Source of the DNA: an uncultured Bacilli bacterium
GTDB lineage: Bacteria; Bacillota_I; Bacilli_A; RF39; UBA660
Length of the DNA: 15,375 bases
Direction: 5' to 3'
NCBI GenBank assembly: GCA_910589335.1
Contig: CAJUTW010000040.1
Coordinates: forward strand, 1 to 15,375
Positions 5,745 through 13,972 of this stretch are shown in pieces. The translations under genes and the position numbers were made by a program. Each line of letters starts with the position of its first letter. The first letter of the stretch is position 1. Under the pieces are notes generated by a model that had not been told where the DNA came from, did no database searches, and saw nothing but the letters and a program-made list of their open reading frames with translations.

Positions 5745-6116
5745 TTATTTTAAGATGAAATTCATAATTTCATCTATCCTTTCCTTTTTATTATCTAATT
5801 CCAAATAACCAATAAGAGCTTCAAGTCCTGTAGCATTTTTATAAGTCACAATATCACAATTTTTAGGATGAGATGTTGTTTTGTAATTTCTAGCTCTTTT
5901 AATAATACTAATTTCTTCTTCCATCAAGAATTCACAATCAATCATTTTATATAAAAATTCTGCTTGAGCTTTTGCACTAACAAATTTAACTGCATTTTTT
6001 TGTAAATCATCTACTTTTGCTATATTTTGTTTTATTAAAAATTTTCTTACATAATTTTCATATATAGTATCACCCAAATATGCCAGTACTAAAACATTTA
6101 TTTCCTTTATTTGCAT
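5745..6116 (-). CDS. mrnC: Mini-ribonuclease III (23S rRNA maturation)
   Basis: Mini-III is an RNase III-like enzyme without a double-strand RNA-binding domain that trims the ends of 23S rRNA precursor, with help from L3 in Bacillus. The 123-residue product carries the RNase III signature in reduced form: VLAYLGDTIYENYVR near residues 9-23, with the catalytic acidic residues, and GLEALIGYLEL near the C-terminus. The ATG at 6116 is preferred over an upstream in-frame start at 6161 because the family begins just before this motif, GGTGAT precedes it, and the upstream start would lie on top of the promoter -10. It is followed by rlmB after 4 bases, the order found in Bacillus. Confidence 0.93.
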   Translation of the reverse strand: MQIKEINVLVLAYLGDTIYENYVRKFLIKQNIAKVDDLQKNAVKFVSAKAQAEFLYKMIDCEFLMEEEISIIKRARNYKTTSHPKNCDIVTYKNATGLEALIGYLELDNKKERIDEIMNFILK

Positions 6117-6131
6117 TTTATCACCACAAAA

Positions 6132-6140
6132 ATTATAACA
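6132..6140 (-). promoter_or_regulatory. extended -10 promoter of mrnC-rlmB-sigH
   Basis: TGTTATAAT at 6140-6132 is a perfect extended -10 (TG, one base, TATAAT). No good -35 is visible 16-18 bases upstream, as is common for extended -10 promoters. The start would fall only about 9-10 bases before the mrnC ATG, so the leader is very short. Confidence 0.7.
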
Positions 6141-6206
6141 TAAAAAGTTAAAAAAAATCACACCATAATTATTTAATTTATTTCACAATCAACAATAAAT
6201 ATAAGA

Positions 6207-6237
6207 CTTAAAAAAACATCCGAAAATTTCAGATGTT
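6207..6237 (-). terminator. intrinsic terminator of cysS and the following gene
   Basis: AACATCTGAA (6237-6228) and TTCGGATGTT (6224-6215) form a 10-bp stem with one G-U pair and a 3-base loop, followed by six or more T. It stands 15 bases after the stop of the gene at 6253-6972. Confidence 0.87.
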
Positions 6238-6252
6238 ATAAAAATTTTATAT

Positions 6253-6972
6253 TTAGATATTTTTACTTCTTAATTCTGCAATTTTTCTACTTTCTTCTCT
6301 AATTTCATCTAACATATTAAGAAGTTCTTGATCATTCTTTTCTTGATCATATAATTTTTTCTTAGCTTTCATTACTGGTTTAAACATATTAGCACAAATT
6401 TGCATATATCTATATAACTCTTTCTGCTCATCACTTAAATCAGCGTTAAAAAAATCTGGATACTCAAAATCAACACTACTAATTTTACACTTACTTAAAG
6501 AAGATTCTACAAATTTTCCTCTATAGTAGTCTTTTCTCATTTTACCAACTCTTCTACTACCACTAATTGAGGTACCACTTTTAGCTATTCTAACTTCAGT
6601 AATTACAAACTTTAATGCATCTTCAGGATCATTTGTACCAAATCTAACACCAATAAAATCACGAGTTAAATCATCAAATATAACTGTATTTTTATATTCT
6701 CCTAAGAATAACTCTCTTTTTTTATCATTTTTCTTTAAAATTCTAGCTATTGCTAATGGATCATTAAAAGTAGCCATTTTATTCTCTTTCAAACAATGAT
6801 CTACACATTTAGCAATAACATTACACTCATGATTATCAGAATGTCTTTGAGAAACAGACATACCAATGCTACTAGCTTTTATACTTTCATCAAATTTTCT
6901 ATCATCTATTGCATCTAAATTTTCCTCATTATATATTTCTTTTTGGTTAAAATTATCTATTTCATTATACAT
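6253..6972 (-). CDS. unrecognised soluble protein in the cysS unit
   Basis: The product has 239 residues and matches no family I recognise. It has no signal peptide or membrane segment. Residues 1-60 are polar and probably disordered. A central part (about 85-170) looks folded, with KRELFLGEYKNTVIFDDL, IGVRFGTNDPEDALKFVITEVRIA and a basic SGSRRVGKMRKDYYRG stretch that could touch nucleic acid. The C-terminal 55 residues are highly charged and probably a coiled coil (MLDEIREESRKIAELR). The ATG at 6972 is chosen because AAGGAG lies eight bases upstream; an in-frame GTG at 6978 is too close to that site. It begins 15 bases after the cysS stop and is followed by the terminator, so it is co-transcribed with cysS in the place where mrnC usually stands. 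Confidence 0.85.
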   Translation of the reverse strand: MYNEIDNFNQKEIYNEENLDAIDDRKFDESIKASSIGMSVSQRHSDNHECNVIAKCVDHCLKENKMATFNDPLAIARILKKNDKKRELFLGEYKNTVIFDDLTRDFIGVRFGTNDPEDALKFVITEVRIAKSGTSISGSRRVGKMRKDYYRGKFVESSLSKCKISSVDFEYPDFFNADLSDEQKELYRYMQICANMFKPVMKAKKKLYDQEKNDQELLNMLDEIREESRKIAELRSKNI

Positions 6973-6987
6973 ACACACAACTCCTTT

Positions 6988-8385
6988 TTACAACAATTCA
7001 TAAGTAGTTCCTTCTCTAGTATCTATTAATTTAATACCCTTAGAAAGTAACTCATCTCTTATTTTATCTGCTAAAATAAAATCTTTATTTCTCTTAGCGA
7101 TTTTTCTCTCTTCTATTTTTTTAATAATCTCTTCTTCGTTTTCTAAAGAAACATTTTTCTTTTTTTCAACAGTTAAATCTAGTGATAAAACTCTATCAAA
7201 ATCTTCTATTAAACAAAATTTTGTATTATCAGTTAAATCATTATCTTTTAAAACATCATATATAACAGTTATCATAGAAGAAGTATTTATATCATTTTCA
7301 AAAGATGAAGAAAATCTTTTTTTATAAATATCAAATTTATTTTTATCAATATCTCCTTCTTTAGTTAAAGATAAAACTTTATTTTTTAATTTATTTAAAG
7401 TATTTTTCGCTATATCTAACGAATCATAACTAAATACTAATGAATTTCTATAATGACTATTTAAACAGAAGAATCTATAATCAAGAGGACTATAACCTTT
7501 ACTTATCAATAAATCTACTGTAAGAAACTCTCCTTTTGATTTACTCATTTTACCAGTCTCATCATTTAAATGTGCACCATGACACCAAAAATTACACCAC
7601 TTGTGTCCTAAAAATGCTTCACTTTGAGCAATTTCATTTGTATGATGAGGAAATATATTATCCACACCACCACAATGAATATCTAAATACTCTCCTAACT
7701 TCTCATAACATATTCCAGAACATTCAATATGCCATCCTGGATAACCAACTCCCCAAGGAGAATCCCATTTCATATCCTGATTTTCAAATTTAGAAACAGT
7801 AAACCATAAAGCAAAATCATATGGATTTCTCTTAAAATCATCTTTTTCTACAGTATCTCTCACACCAATTAATAAATCTTCAGGATTTTTTCCAGATAAT
7901 CTATAATAATCTTTTACTTTACTAATATCAAAATAAACATTACCATGAGATATATAAGCATAATCTAACTTTAATAAGCGCTCAATCATTTTAATATAAA
8001 TATCAATATGATCACTAGCTTTCTCTATTATAGATGGTTTTCTAATATTAAGATTTTCCATATCTTTAAAAAAAGCTTCAGTATAAAAATTAGCTATCTC
8101 ATATACAGTTTTACCTTCTCTTTTAGCTCCCTTAGTCATTTTATCTTCACCAGAATCAGCATCACTAGTCAAATGACCAACATCTGTAATATTCATTACT
8201 CTATCTACTTTATAACCAATATACTCTAATCCTTTTACTAAAATATCTTCAAAAATATAAGTTCGTAAATTACCTATGTGAGCATAATGATAAACAGTAG
8301 GACCACAAGTATACATCTTTACAAGACCTTCTTCATGTGTTACAAAGTCTTCATGTGATTTAGATAATGTATTATAAAGCTTCAT
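6988..8385 (-). CDS. cysS: cysteinyl-tRNA synthetase
   Basis: This class I enzyme charges tRNA-Cys. The 465-residue product has normal length. The HIGH-type motif is in YHYAHIGNLRTYIFEDIL, preceded by the zinc ligand region MYTCGPTVY (Cys about residue 27). Further zinc-site residues are in the WHIECSGICYEKLG, DIHCGGVDNIFPHHTNEIAQSE segments, and KMSKS occurs as GKMSKSKGEFLTV. The C-terminal helical domain and the final KGIKLIDTREGTTYELL tail are intact. AGGTGA precedes the ATG at 8385. The gene has its own promoter directly after clpC. The leader is only about 15 bases, so there is no T-box. Confidence 0.98.
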   Translation of the reverse strand: MKLYNTLSKSHEDFVTHEEGLVKMYTCGPTVYHYAHIGNLRTYIFEDILVKGLEYIGYKVDRVMNITDVGHLTSDADSGEDKMTKGAKREGKTVYEIANFYTEAFFKDMENLNIRKPSIIEKASDHIDIYIKMIERLLKLDYAYISHGNVYFDISKVKDYYRLSGKNPEDLLIGVRDTVEKDDFKRNPYDFALWFTVSKFENQDMKWDSPWGVGYPGWHIECSGICYEKLGEYLDIHCGGVDNIFPHHTNEIAQSEAFLGHKWCNFWCHGAHLNDETGKMSKSKGEFLTVDLLISKGYSPLDYRFFCLNSHYRNSLVFSYDSLDIAKNTLNKLKNKVLSLTKEGDIDKNKFDIYKKRFSSSFENDINTSSMITVIYDVLKDNDLTDNTKFCLIEDFDRVLSLDLTVEKKKNVSLENEEEIIKKIEERKIAKRNKDFILADKIRDELLSKGIKLIDTREGTTYELL

Positions 8386-8405
8386 TTAATCACCTACTTA
8401 ATACT

Positions 8406-8434
8406 ATTATAGCAACAATTATTTTACTTGTATA
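8406..8434 (-). promoter_or_regulatory. promoter of cysS
   Basis: TATACA (8434-8429), 17 bases, then TATAAT (8411-8406) with a TG one base upstream of the -10. The -35 abuts the clpC stop codon. The extended -10 makes this a strong candidate. Confidence 0.8.
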
Positions 8435-10627
8435 CTATTTAACTTCAGTCATAAGAAAATATCTGTCAAATAAACTATCAATTTTTGAAAATCCACATTC
8501 TAAATAATTAGACTCTTTTTTTATTTTTTCAATTAATTCTTTTTTATTATTAAAATTATCAAGATTATATAATTTAATTTTATTAGTTAAATATTTATCA
8601 ATATCTTTTTCATTTAAAGAATTAAGTTTAATTACATTAATATTACTTTTAATTAAAATATTATCTTCAGATTTTAAAGGTTCAGTAAACCCAATATTAT
8701 TAGATTTAATAGTAGTAGTTATAAAAAACAAACAATTTCTAATTACAACTTTTTCTCCTCTAGAATTAGTAAAATACCCATCTTCAAAAGCCTTTTTAAA
8801 TAAATCTAAAACTTTTATACTACACTTATCCATATCTTCTAATAAAACTATCGAAAAAGTTTTATTTTTTAACTTGTCTAAAAAACAACCATTATCATCA
8901 TAACCAACATATCCAGGAGATGCTCCTACTATTTTTGATAATGAATGAGTAGAATTATATTCACTCATATTTAATTTAATTAAACTATTTTTATTAAACA
9001 CATATTCAACTATCTTTTCAACTAAAAAAGTCTTTCCTACTCCACTTTTACCAACTAATAAAAAGTTATTAATACTATTTTCTTTAATATAATCCATTTT
9101 TGTTAATAAATTAACTATATTTTCAATAGCTTCATTTTGTCCAATAATTTCTTTTTTTAATTTTTCCTTTAAATTTTTAACTTTATTAAGAAACATTTTA
9201 CCTAAAGGTATATTTGTTTTATTATATAAAACATTATATAAATCATCTTCTTTTACTTTAATAAGCGAAGATATTCCATCATTTTCAATAAATATTTTAT
9301 TAAATTCACTTTTTAATTTATATTCCTCTTGTCGTAATAATAAAGCTTTTTTAAAATTTCTTTTTAATATTTCATTATTTTTTCTCTCTTCTATTTCTAA
9401 TATTTTACTTTCTAAATTATTTATTTTTATATCACTCTTATTATTGTTTATTGAAGCATAACAACATAACTCATCTAAAAGATCTATAGTTTTATCTGGT
9501 TGTCTTCCTCTAGTTATATATTTATCAGAAAGTTTTATCATTAAATCAACTAAATTTTGTTCTAATTTAACAGAATGAAAATTTTCATAAATAGGAACTA
9601 ATTTTTTCATAATATCTTTAACTTCAGTAATATTTGGCTCTTCTATATAAACTTTTTGAAATCTTCGCTCTAAAGCTTTATCTTTTTCAATAAATTTTGA
9701 ATATTCCTCTAATGTAGTTGCTCCTATTACTTTAATATCTCCTCTAGCAAGAAATGGCTTTAAAATATTAGAAGCATCTATAGCTCCTTCTGCTCCTCCT
9801 GCACCAACTAAAGTGTGCACCTCATCTATAAACAGAATTACATTAGGATTATTTTTGATTTCTGATATAACTTTGGTTAATCTTTCTTCAAATTCTCCTC
9901 TATATTTTGTTCCTGAAATTAAATTAGACATTGAAATATTATAAATAATTTTATCTTTTAATTTCAATGGTACCTCATTATTACAAATTCTTCTAGCTAT
10001 CTCTTCAACTATTGCTGTCTTACCCACACCAGCTTCTCCTATTAATATTGGGTTATTCTTATTTTTTCTAAGTAAAATTTGTATAATTCTATTTATTTGG
10101 TTATCTCTTCCAACTACAGGATCATATTTATTTTCTAAACATTCTTTATTCATATTAATTGCTAAATCATCAAGCATCAATTTTCTTTTAGAATTAGTTT
10201 TAATATAATTACTACTTACAAATTTATCATATAAAAATTCTAAATCTATATTCATTCCTAACAATATTCTATTAGCAACACCATCACCTTCTTGTAAAAT
10301 AGATACAAATAAATTATAAGGACTAACACTCTTATTTTCATCTTTAGAAGAATAAGTTGCATTATTTAAAATTCTTTTTAACAACGGAGTAAATAAAAAC
10401 CATTCGTTACATTTACTACCCACTCCTATCACTCTAATTAATTCTTTTTTAAAAATTTCATAATTTATATCATAATCATTTAAAAATTTTGTTATCTCTA
10501 AATCTTTATTTTTTAATATTGCAAGAAGTAAATGTTCACTTCCTACATAAGGATGTTTTAAATTATACATTTCTTTTTTAGCATCTACTAAAATTTTTTG
10601 AGAATCTTCATCAAAAAATAAATTCAT
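8435..10627 (-). CDS. clpC: ClpC-type AAA+ chaperone/unfoldase with a degenerate second ATPase domain
   Basis: ClpC hexamers unfold substrates for the ClpP protease. The 730-residue product has the N-terminal double Clp repeat (1-145), an intact first AAA+ domain (Walker A GEAGVGKT 197-204, Walker B FIDEVH with D268-E269, pore loop KYRGEFEERL, arginine fingers in ALERRFQ), a ClpC-size middle coiled coil (about 385-445), and a second AAA+ domain. Domain 2 keeps Walker A GKSGVGKT (526-533) and the pore loop GYVGY (572-576), but Walker B reads LLED (E597-D598) instead of LLDE, sensor 1 Asn is Thr (T639), the NR arginine finger of FxPEFxNRxD is gone, and the sensor 2 GAR is GFS (712-714). An IGF tripeptide (645-647) sits where ClpC has its ClpP-docking loop. 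It is about 80 residues shorter than Bacillus ClpC. GAGGTG precedes the ATG at 10627. ctsR, mcsA and mcsB are absent. Confidence 0.92.
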   Translation of the reverse strand: MNLFFDEDSQKILVDAKKEMYNLKHPYVGSEHLLLAILKNKDLEITKFLNDYDINYEIFKKELIRVIGVGSKCNEWFLFTPLLKRILNNATYSSKDENKSVSPYNLFVSILQEGDGVANRILLGMNIDLEFLYDKFVSSNYIKTNSKRKLMLDDLAINMNKECLENKYDPVVGRDNQINRIIQILLRKNKNNPILIGEAGVGKTAIVEEIARRICNNEVPLKLKDKIIYNISMSNLISGTKYRGEFEERLTKVISEIKNNPNVILFIDEVHTLVGAGGAEGAIDASNILKPFLARGDIKVIGATTLEEYSKFIEKDKALERRFQKVYIEEPNITEVKDIMKKLVPIYENFHSVKLEQNLVDLMIKLSDKYITRGRQPDKTIDLLDELCCYASINNNKSDIKINNLESKILEIEERKNNEILKRNFKKALLLRQEEYKLKSEFNKIFIENDGISSLIKVKEDDLYNVLYNKTNIPLGKMFLNKVKNLKEKLKKEIIGQNEAIENIVNLLTKMDYIKENSINNFLLVGKSGVGKTFLVEKIVEYVFNKNSLIKLNMSEYNSTHSLSKIVGASPGYVGYDDNGCFLDKLKNKTFSIVLLEDMDKCSIKVLDLFKKAFEDGYFTNSRGEKVVIRNCLFFITTTIKSNNIGFTEPLKSEDNILIKSNINVIKLNSLNEKDIDKYLTNKIKLYNLDNFNNKKELIEKIKKESNYLECGFSKIDSLFDRYFLMTEVK

Positions 10628-10647
10628 GTTTATCACCTCACTTCTAT

Positions 10648-10675
10648 TTTATAATCTAAAAATAGTTATAATCAA
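10648..10675 (-). promoter_or_regulatory. candidate promoter of clpC
   Basis: TTGATT (10675-10670), 16 bases, TATAAA (10653-10648). I see no CtsR heptamer repeat (GGTCAAA type) or CIRCE inverted repeat here, so classical heat-shock control is not evident. Confidence 0.55.
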
Positions 10676-10700
10676 TAAATTGAATACCAAAAAATTAGAC

Positions 10701-10733
10701 AAAAAAAACTATTAACATAAACTGTTAATAGTT
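10701..10733 (-). terminator. intrinsic terminator of the YfcC-type transporter gene
   Basis: AACTATTAACA (10733-10723) and TGTTAATAGTT (10717-10707) form a perfect 11-bp stem with a 5-base loop, followed by eight T (part of the run can extend the stem). It lies 7 bases after the stop codon. Confidence 0.92.
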
Positions 10734-10739
10734 TAAAAT

Positions 10740-12362
10740 TTAAATTAAAGTTAATATCATAAATATAATTAGTAAAATTATAAATAATTCTAACAATAAT
10801 TTCCAAATAGTTTTTAACCATTCTTTGTAAGATACTTTTAGGTAAGAAAGAATTCCTACTAAGATTAAACTTGTTGGTGCAATTAACATAGTTAATCCAT
10901 ACATAGCTTGGAAAATAATACCTGCTATAGAGTAATTATCAACATTAGTAATTACACTTGTAAAATATGGAACAACACTTTGGAATACATAGGAAGCATC
11001 TGCATTAAATAAACTTGCAAGAATTGCTACTATTGATGTTGTTGCAATATTAAATCCCTTAAACCATCCTAAAATATTTTTATATATTACTAATTGGAAT
11101 GGATGATAAGTTACAATAACTAATCCAGTGTAAACAAGTAATGCTACAAAAGCTGGTAATAATGCTTTTTTACTTCCTTCAGCAAACCCATCAAAAACAT
11201 CACTAAGTTTAACTTTATAGATTAATGCTATTAGTAAAATCACTAATACAATAGGGAATACCATTTCCATTAGTGTCCAATTACCAAATGAATTAACTGT
11301 TCCTAATAATTTACCAAATAATTCAAATCCAAATAATTTGAACTCTAAAACTCCTTTTGTTGCATCATCAAATATTGAAACATTAAATCCTTGTTCTCCC
11401 CAAGAGATAAATGCTAAAATCATTAACACAAAAAGTACAACGAATCCTGTAACTATAGGCCAAATCTTATGTTTACTATCAACAGTATTTGGTACTAATT
11501 CATTTGATTCAAAAGACTCTTTTACAACAATAATATCCTCATCTTTTAAAGCTGCTTTATTATCATTTTTACGTGATTTTGTTGTTTTTGTTGTTTTTGT
11601 AGTTGATTTCTTAGTAGTAGTATTTTTATTACTACTAGTTTTTTGTTTTGTAGTTGTCTTTTTACTATTAGTTGCTTTATTTTCTACTTCTACTTTTGTA
11701 GCAACTTTCTCATCTGCTTTTTTAATTGTTTTCTTTTCAATTTTTATATTAGAAGCATTTTTCTTTATGTACATTAAAGTATTAAAAATTACTAAAATAA
11801 CACCTACCAATAAAATTATAAATCTTACACCAATCTCGTAGTCAAATTTTAAACCTAAAGATGACTCAAGTACTCCAACATTAGCATAAGCATAAGTACT
11901 TCCAATTAAACCTACAGCCATTGATCCCACTGTTACCAATGCTGCAACTATCTTATCATAACCCATTAATAGTATTAAAGATACAATAAAAGGTATAAAT
12001 AATGCTAATCCGATTTGTAATCCACAAATTGATACTGCTAAAGCAAGTAAAACAATTATTGTTGAAATGACAAATTTTTCTTTTCCTTGTACCTTAGTAA
12101 CTATTTTATCTAAAAAAGTACGATAAGCTGGAATTTTATATAAAACTCCATAAAATCCTCCAACTAGAATTATAAAAAATGAAATATATCCAAAATATGA
12201 TAATGCAGTTAGTGGATAATTAAACAAATCAAATAATCCCATTTGAACGCGTCCTTGTTCTGTATACTGACCAGAATAATAAGCAGCTGGTAATATCCAA
12301 GTAAGTAATAAGAACACTAACATAGTTATAAGAACGACTTTTACTATATTATGTTTTTTCAT
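10740..12362 (-). CDS. YfcC/DcuC-family membrane transporter with an inserted Lys/Thr-rich loop
   Basis: The 540-residue product is an integral membrane protein with about 11-13 hydrophobic segments in two halves. The first runs from a start helix with TWILPAAYY through helices to about residue 195, the second from about 300 to the end. The ILPA motif after helix 1, the GxAEGSKKALLPAF segment and the last-helix pattern (PTSLILVGILSYLKVSYKEWLKTIWKLL) fit the YfcC/DcuC type of ion-coupled carriers, whose substrates include dicarboxylates, amino acids or peptides; the substrate here cannot be told. Between the halves (about 200-285) is a hydrophilic loop containing a run made almost only of Lys, Thr, Ser and Asn, longer than usual. 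The ATG at 12362 is seven bases after GGGAGG; an upstream ATG at 12377 overlaps that site. It is a single-gene unit with a cre-like sequence over its -35. Confidence 0.82.
   Translation of the reverse strand: MKKHNIVKVVLITMLVFLLLTWILPAAYYSGQYTEQGRVQMGLFDLFNYPLTALSYFGYISFFIILVGGFYGVLYKIPAYRTFLDKIVTKVQGKEKFVISTIIVLLALAVSICGLQIGLALFIPFIVSLILLMGYDKIVAALVTVGSMAVGLIGSTYAYANVGVLESSLGLKFDYEIGVRFIILLVGVILVIFNTLMYIKKNASNIKIEKKTIKKADEKVATKVEVENKATNSKKTTTKQKTSSNKNTTTKKSTTKTTKTTKSRKNDNKAALKDEDIIVVKESFESNELVPNTVDSKHKIWPIVTGFVVLFVLMILAFISWGEQGFNVSIFDDATKGVLEFKLFGFELFGKLLGTVNSFGNWTLMEMVFPIVLVILLIALIYKVKLSDVFDGFAEGSKKALLPAFVALLVYTGLVIVTYHPFQLVIYKNILGWFKGFNIATTSIVAILASLFNADASYVFQSVVPYFTSVITNVDNYSIAGIIFQAMYGLTMLIAPTSLILVGILSYLKVSYKEWLKTIWKLLLELFIILLIIFMILTLI
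11574..11664 (-). repeat. low-complexity Lys/Thr coding repeat inside the transporter gene
   Basis: The strand coding for the transporter here is built of short ACAAAAACAAC-like units, giving imperfect repeats of Thr-Thr-Lys and Lys-Thr-Thr codons. It falls in the loop between the two membrane halves. Such tracts are prone to change in length, so its size may vary between strains. Confidence 0.7.
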
Positions 12363-12381
12363 AAATTTTCCTCCCATAATA

Positions 12382-12410
12382 ATTATAACTACTATAAACT
12401 TAATTTACAA
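12382..12410 (-). promoter_or_regulatory. promoter of the YfcC-type transporter gene
   Basis: TTGTAA (12410-12405), 17 bases, TATAAT (12387-12382). The start would be near 12375, only a few bases before the GGGAGG ribosome binding site. Confidence 0.78.
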
Positions 12411-12419
12411 GCGTTTACA
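12406..12419. promoter_or_regulatory. cre-like (CcpA) operator overlapping the transporter -35
   Basis: Read on the minus strand the site is TGTAAACGCTTGTA, matching the Bacillus catabolite-responsive consensus TGWAANCGNTNWCA at 12 of 14 positions, including the central CG. One half (TGTAAACG) is perfect. It covers most of the -35 hexamer, a position where binding would block RNA polymerase. Glucose-type repression of the transporter is the inference. Confidence 0.62.
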
Positions 12420-12443
12420 TTTTATTTTTATGAAATTTTAGTG

Positions 12444-12478
12444 AAAAAAAGAACGAGATTAAAACTAATCTCTATTCT
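12444..12478 (-). terminator. intrinsic terminator of dus-RDD-lysS
   Basis: GAGATTA (12472-12466) pairs with TAATCTC (12461-12455) around a 4-base loop, with an outer AGAA/TTCT helix across a small internal loop, followed by seven T. The stem includes the last codons and TAG stop of lysS. Confidence 0.88.
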
Positions 12479-13958
12479 TCTCTTTCATAGTTGGAAATAA
12501 TAATACATCTCTAATTGAATCTTGCTCTAAAAATAACATCATCAATCTATCTATACCATAGCCAATTCCACCTGCAGGAGGCATACCATACTCCAATGCT
12601 TCTACAAAATCCATATCTATATCATTTGCCTCATCATTTCCTAAATCTCTCTCAGCAAGTTGAGCCTCAAATCTTTCTAATTGATCAATTGGATCATTTA
12701 ACTCAGTATAAGCATTAGCAAATTCCTTACCAGCAATAAATAATTCAAATCTGTCTACAAATCTAGGATCATCAGGATTTTTCTTAGTTAACGGACTAAT
12801 TTCTACTGGATGACCATATAAGAAAGTTGGTTGAATTAAAGTTTCTTCAACATATTTTTCAAAAAACAAATTAATTATATGTCCAAGAGATTTTTCATGT
12901 TCTAATACTTCAATATGATGTTCATAAGCTAACGCTATAGCACGATCTAAATTCATATCATCTGCTTTAAAATCTATTCCTGTTTTCTCTTTAATAGCAT
13001 CAGTCATACTTATTCTTTTCCAAGGACCTTCAAGATTAACCTCATATCCTCCAAAATTATAAGTCATTTTATTCATTACTTTTTTAGCAATTGTTTGAAA
13101 CATATTTTCAGTTAGATTCATCATACCCTCTAAATCACTATAAGCAAGATATGCTTCCATTAAAGTAAATTCTGGATTATGTTTTGGATCCATTCCTTCA
13201 TTTCTAAATACTCTTCCTATTTCATAAACTGCTTCCATACCACCTACTAAAAGTCGTTTTAAAGGAAGCTCTAAAGCAATTCTTAAATACATATCCAAGT
13301 CTTGTGCATTATGATGAGTTGCAAAAGGTCTAGCTGAAGCTCCAGTAAGTAATGTTGTTAAAATAGGAGTTTCAACTTCTGAAAAACCTAAATCATCCAT
13401 ATAATTTTGAATACATCTAATAATTTTTGGTCTTAAAAAAGCTACACGTTTAGAATCATCATTCATAATTAAATCAACATATCTTCTTCTATATCTTTCT
13501 TCAATATCTGTTAATCCATGAAATTTTTCAGGTAAAGGTTTTAAAGCTTTAACTAAGTGAGTATACTCTAAACATTTAATAGTAACCTCACCAGTCTTAG
13601 TTTTCATAACTTTTCCATAAACTCCTACAATATCACCAATATCTGCTGCTTTAAATAAATTATAAGCATCTTCACCAATATCATTAATTGAAATATAAAC
13701 TTGAATAGAACCACTTTTATCTTTAATTGTAAAAAATGAAGCTTTACCCATTTTTCTAATAAACATAATTCTACCAGCAACAGTTGCAGTATCATCCATA
13801 TTTTCAAAATCATCATGATCCACTAATTCATATTTTTCCTTAACATCTTTACAGAAATCTTTTCTATCATATTTTTGTCCAAATGGATCAAGTCCTAATT
13901 CCCTTAATTTTTCACATTTTTCTCTTCTTACTAATTCTTGTTCACTAAATTCTCTCAT
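12465..13958 (-). CDS. lysS: lysyl-tRNA synthetase, class II
   Basis: LysRS charges tRNA-Lys. The 497-residue length is typical. An N-terminal OB-fold that binds the anticodon (about 57-150, with TVAGRIMFIRKMGKASFFTI) precedes the catalytic core: the RYRRRYVDLIMN helix leading into motif 1 (about 175-205), motif 2 in VFRNEGMDPKHNPEFTLMEAY, and motif 3 in GIGYGIDRLMML near the end. The ATG at 13958 has GGGAGATGA upstream. It is the last gene of a unit with dus and the RDD protein; dus next to lysS is also found in Bacillus (yacF-lysS). No T-box precedes it, so expression follows the unit promoter outside the window. Confidence 0.98.
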   Translation of the reverse strand: MREFSEQELVRREKCEKLRELGLDPFGQKYDRKDFCKDVKEKYELVDHDDFENMDDTATVAGRIMFIRKMGKASFFTIKDKSGSIQVYISINDIGEDAYNLFKAADIGDIVGVYGKVMKTKTGEVTIKCLEYTHLVKALKPLPEKFHGLTDIEERYRRRYVDLIMNDDSKRVAFLRPKIIRCIQNYMDDLGFSEVETPILTTLLTGASARPFATHHNAQDLDMYLRIALELPLKRLLVGGMEAVYEIGRVFRNEGMDPKHNPEFTLMEAYLAYSDLEGMMNLTENMFQTIAKKVMNKMTYNFGGYEVNLEGPWKRISMTDAIKEKTGIDFKADDMNLDRAIALAYEHHIEVLEHEKSLGHIINLFFEKYVEETLIQPTFLYGHPVEISPLTKKNPDDPRFVDRFELFIAGKEFANAYTELNDPIDQLERFEAQLAERDLGNDEANDIDMDFVEALEYGMPPAGGIGYGIDRLMMLFLEQDSIRDVLLFPTMKEKNRD

Positions 13959-13972
13959 TCTATATCATCTCC

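Noticed and set aside
8386..8434. T-box riboswitch before cysS
   Set aside because: The whole gap after clpC is 49 bases and the likely leader only about 15 bases, too short for a T-box; no T-box sequence is visible.
10628..10700. CtsR or CIRCE heat-shock operator before clpC
   Set aside because: No GGTCAAA-type tandem heptads and no CIRCE-like inverted repeat with a 9-base spacer can be found in this gap.
11338..11841. Open frame of 167 codons on the plus strand opposite the transporter gene, Val/Phe-rich
   Set aside because: It mirrors the Lys/Thr repeat and membrane segments of the real gene; no promoter or ribosome binding site.
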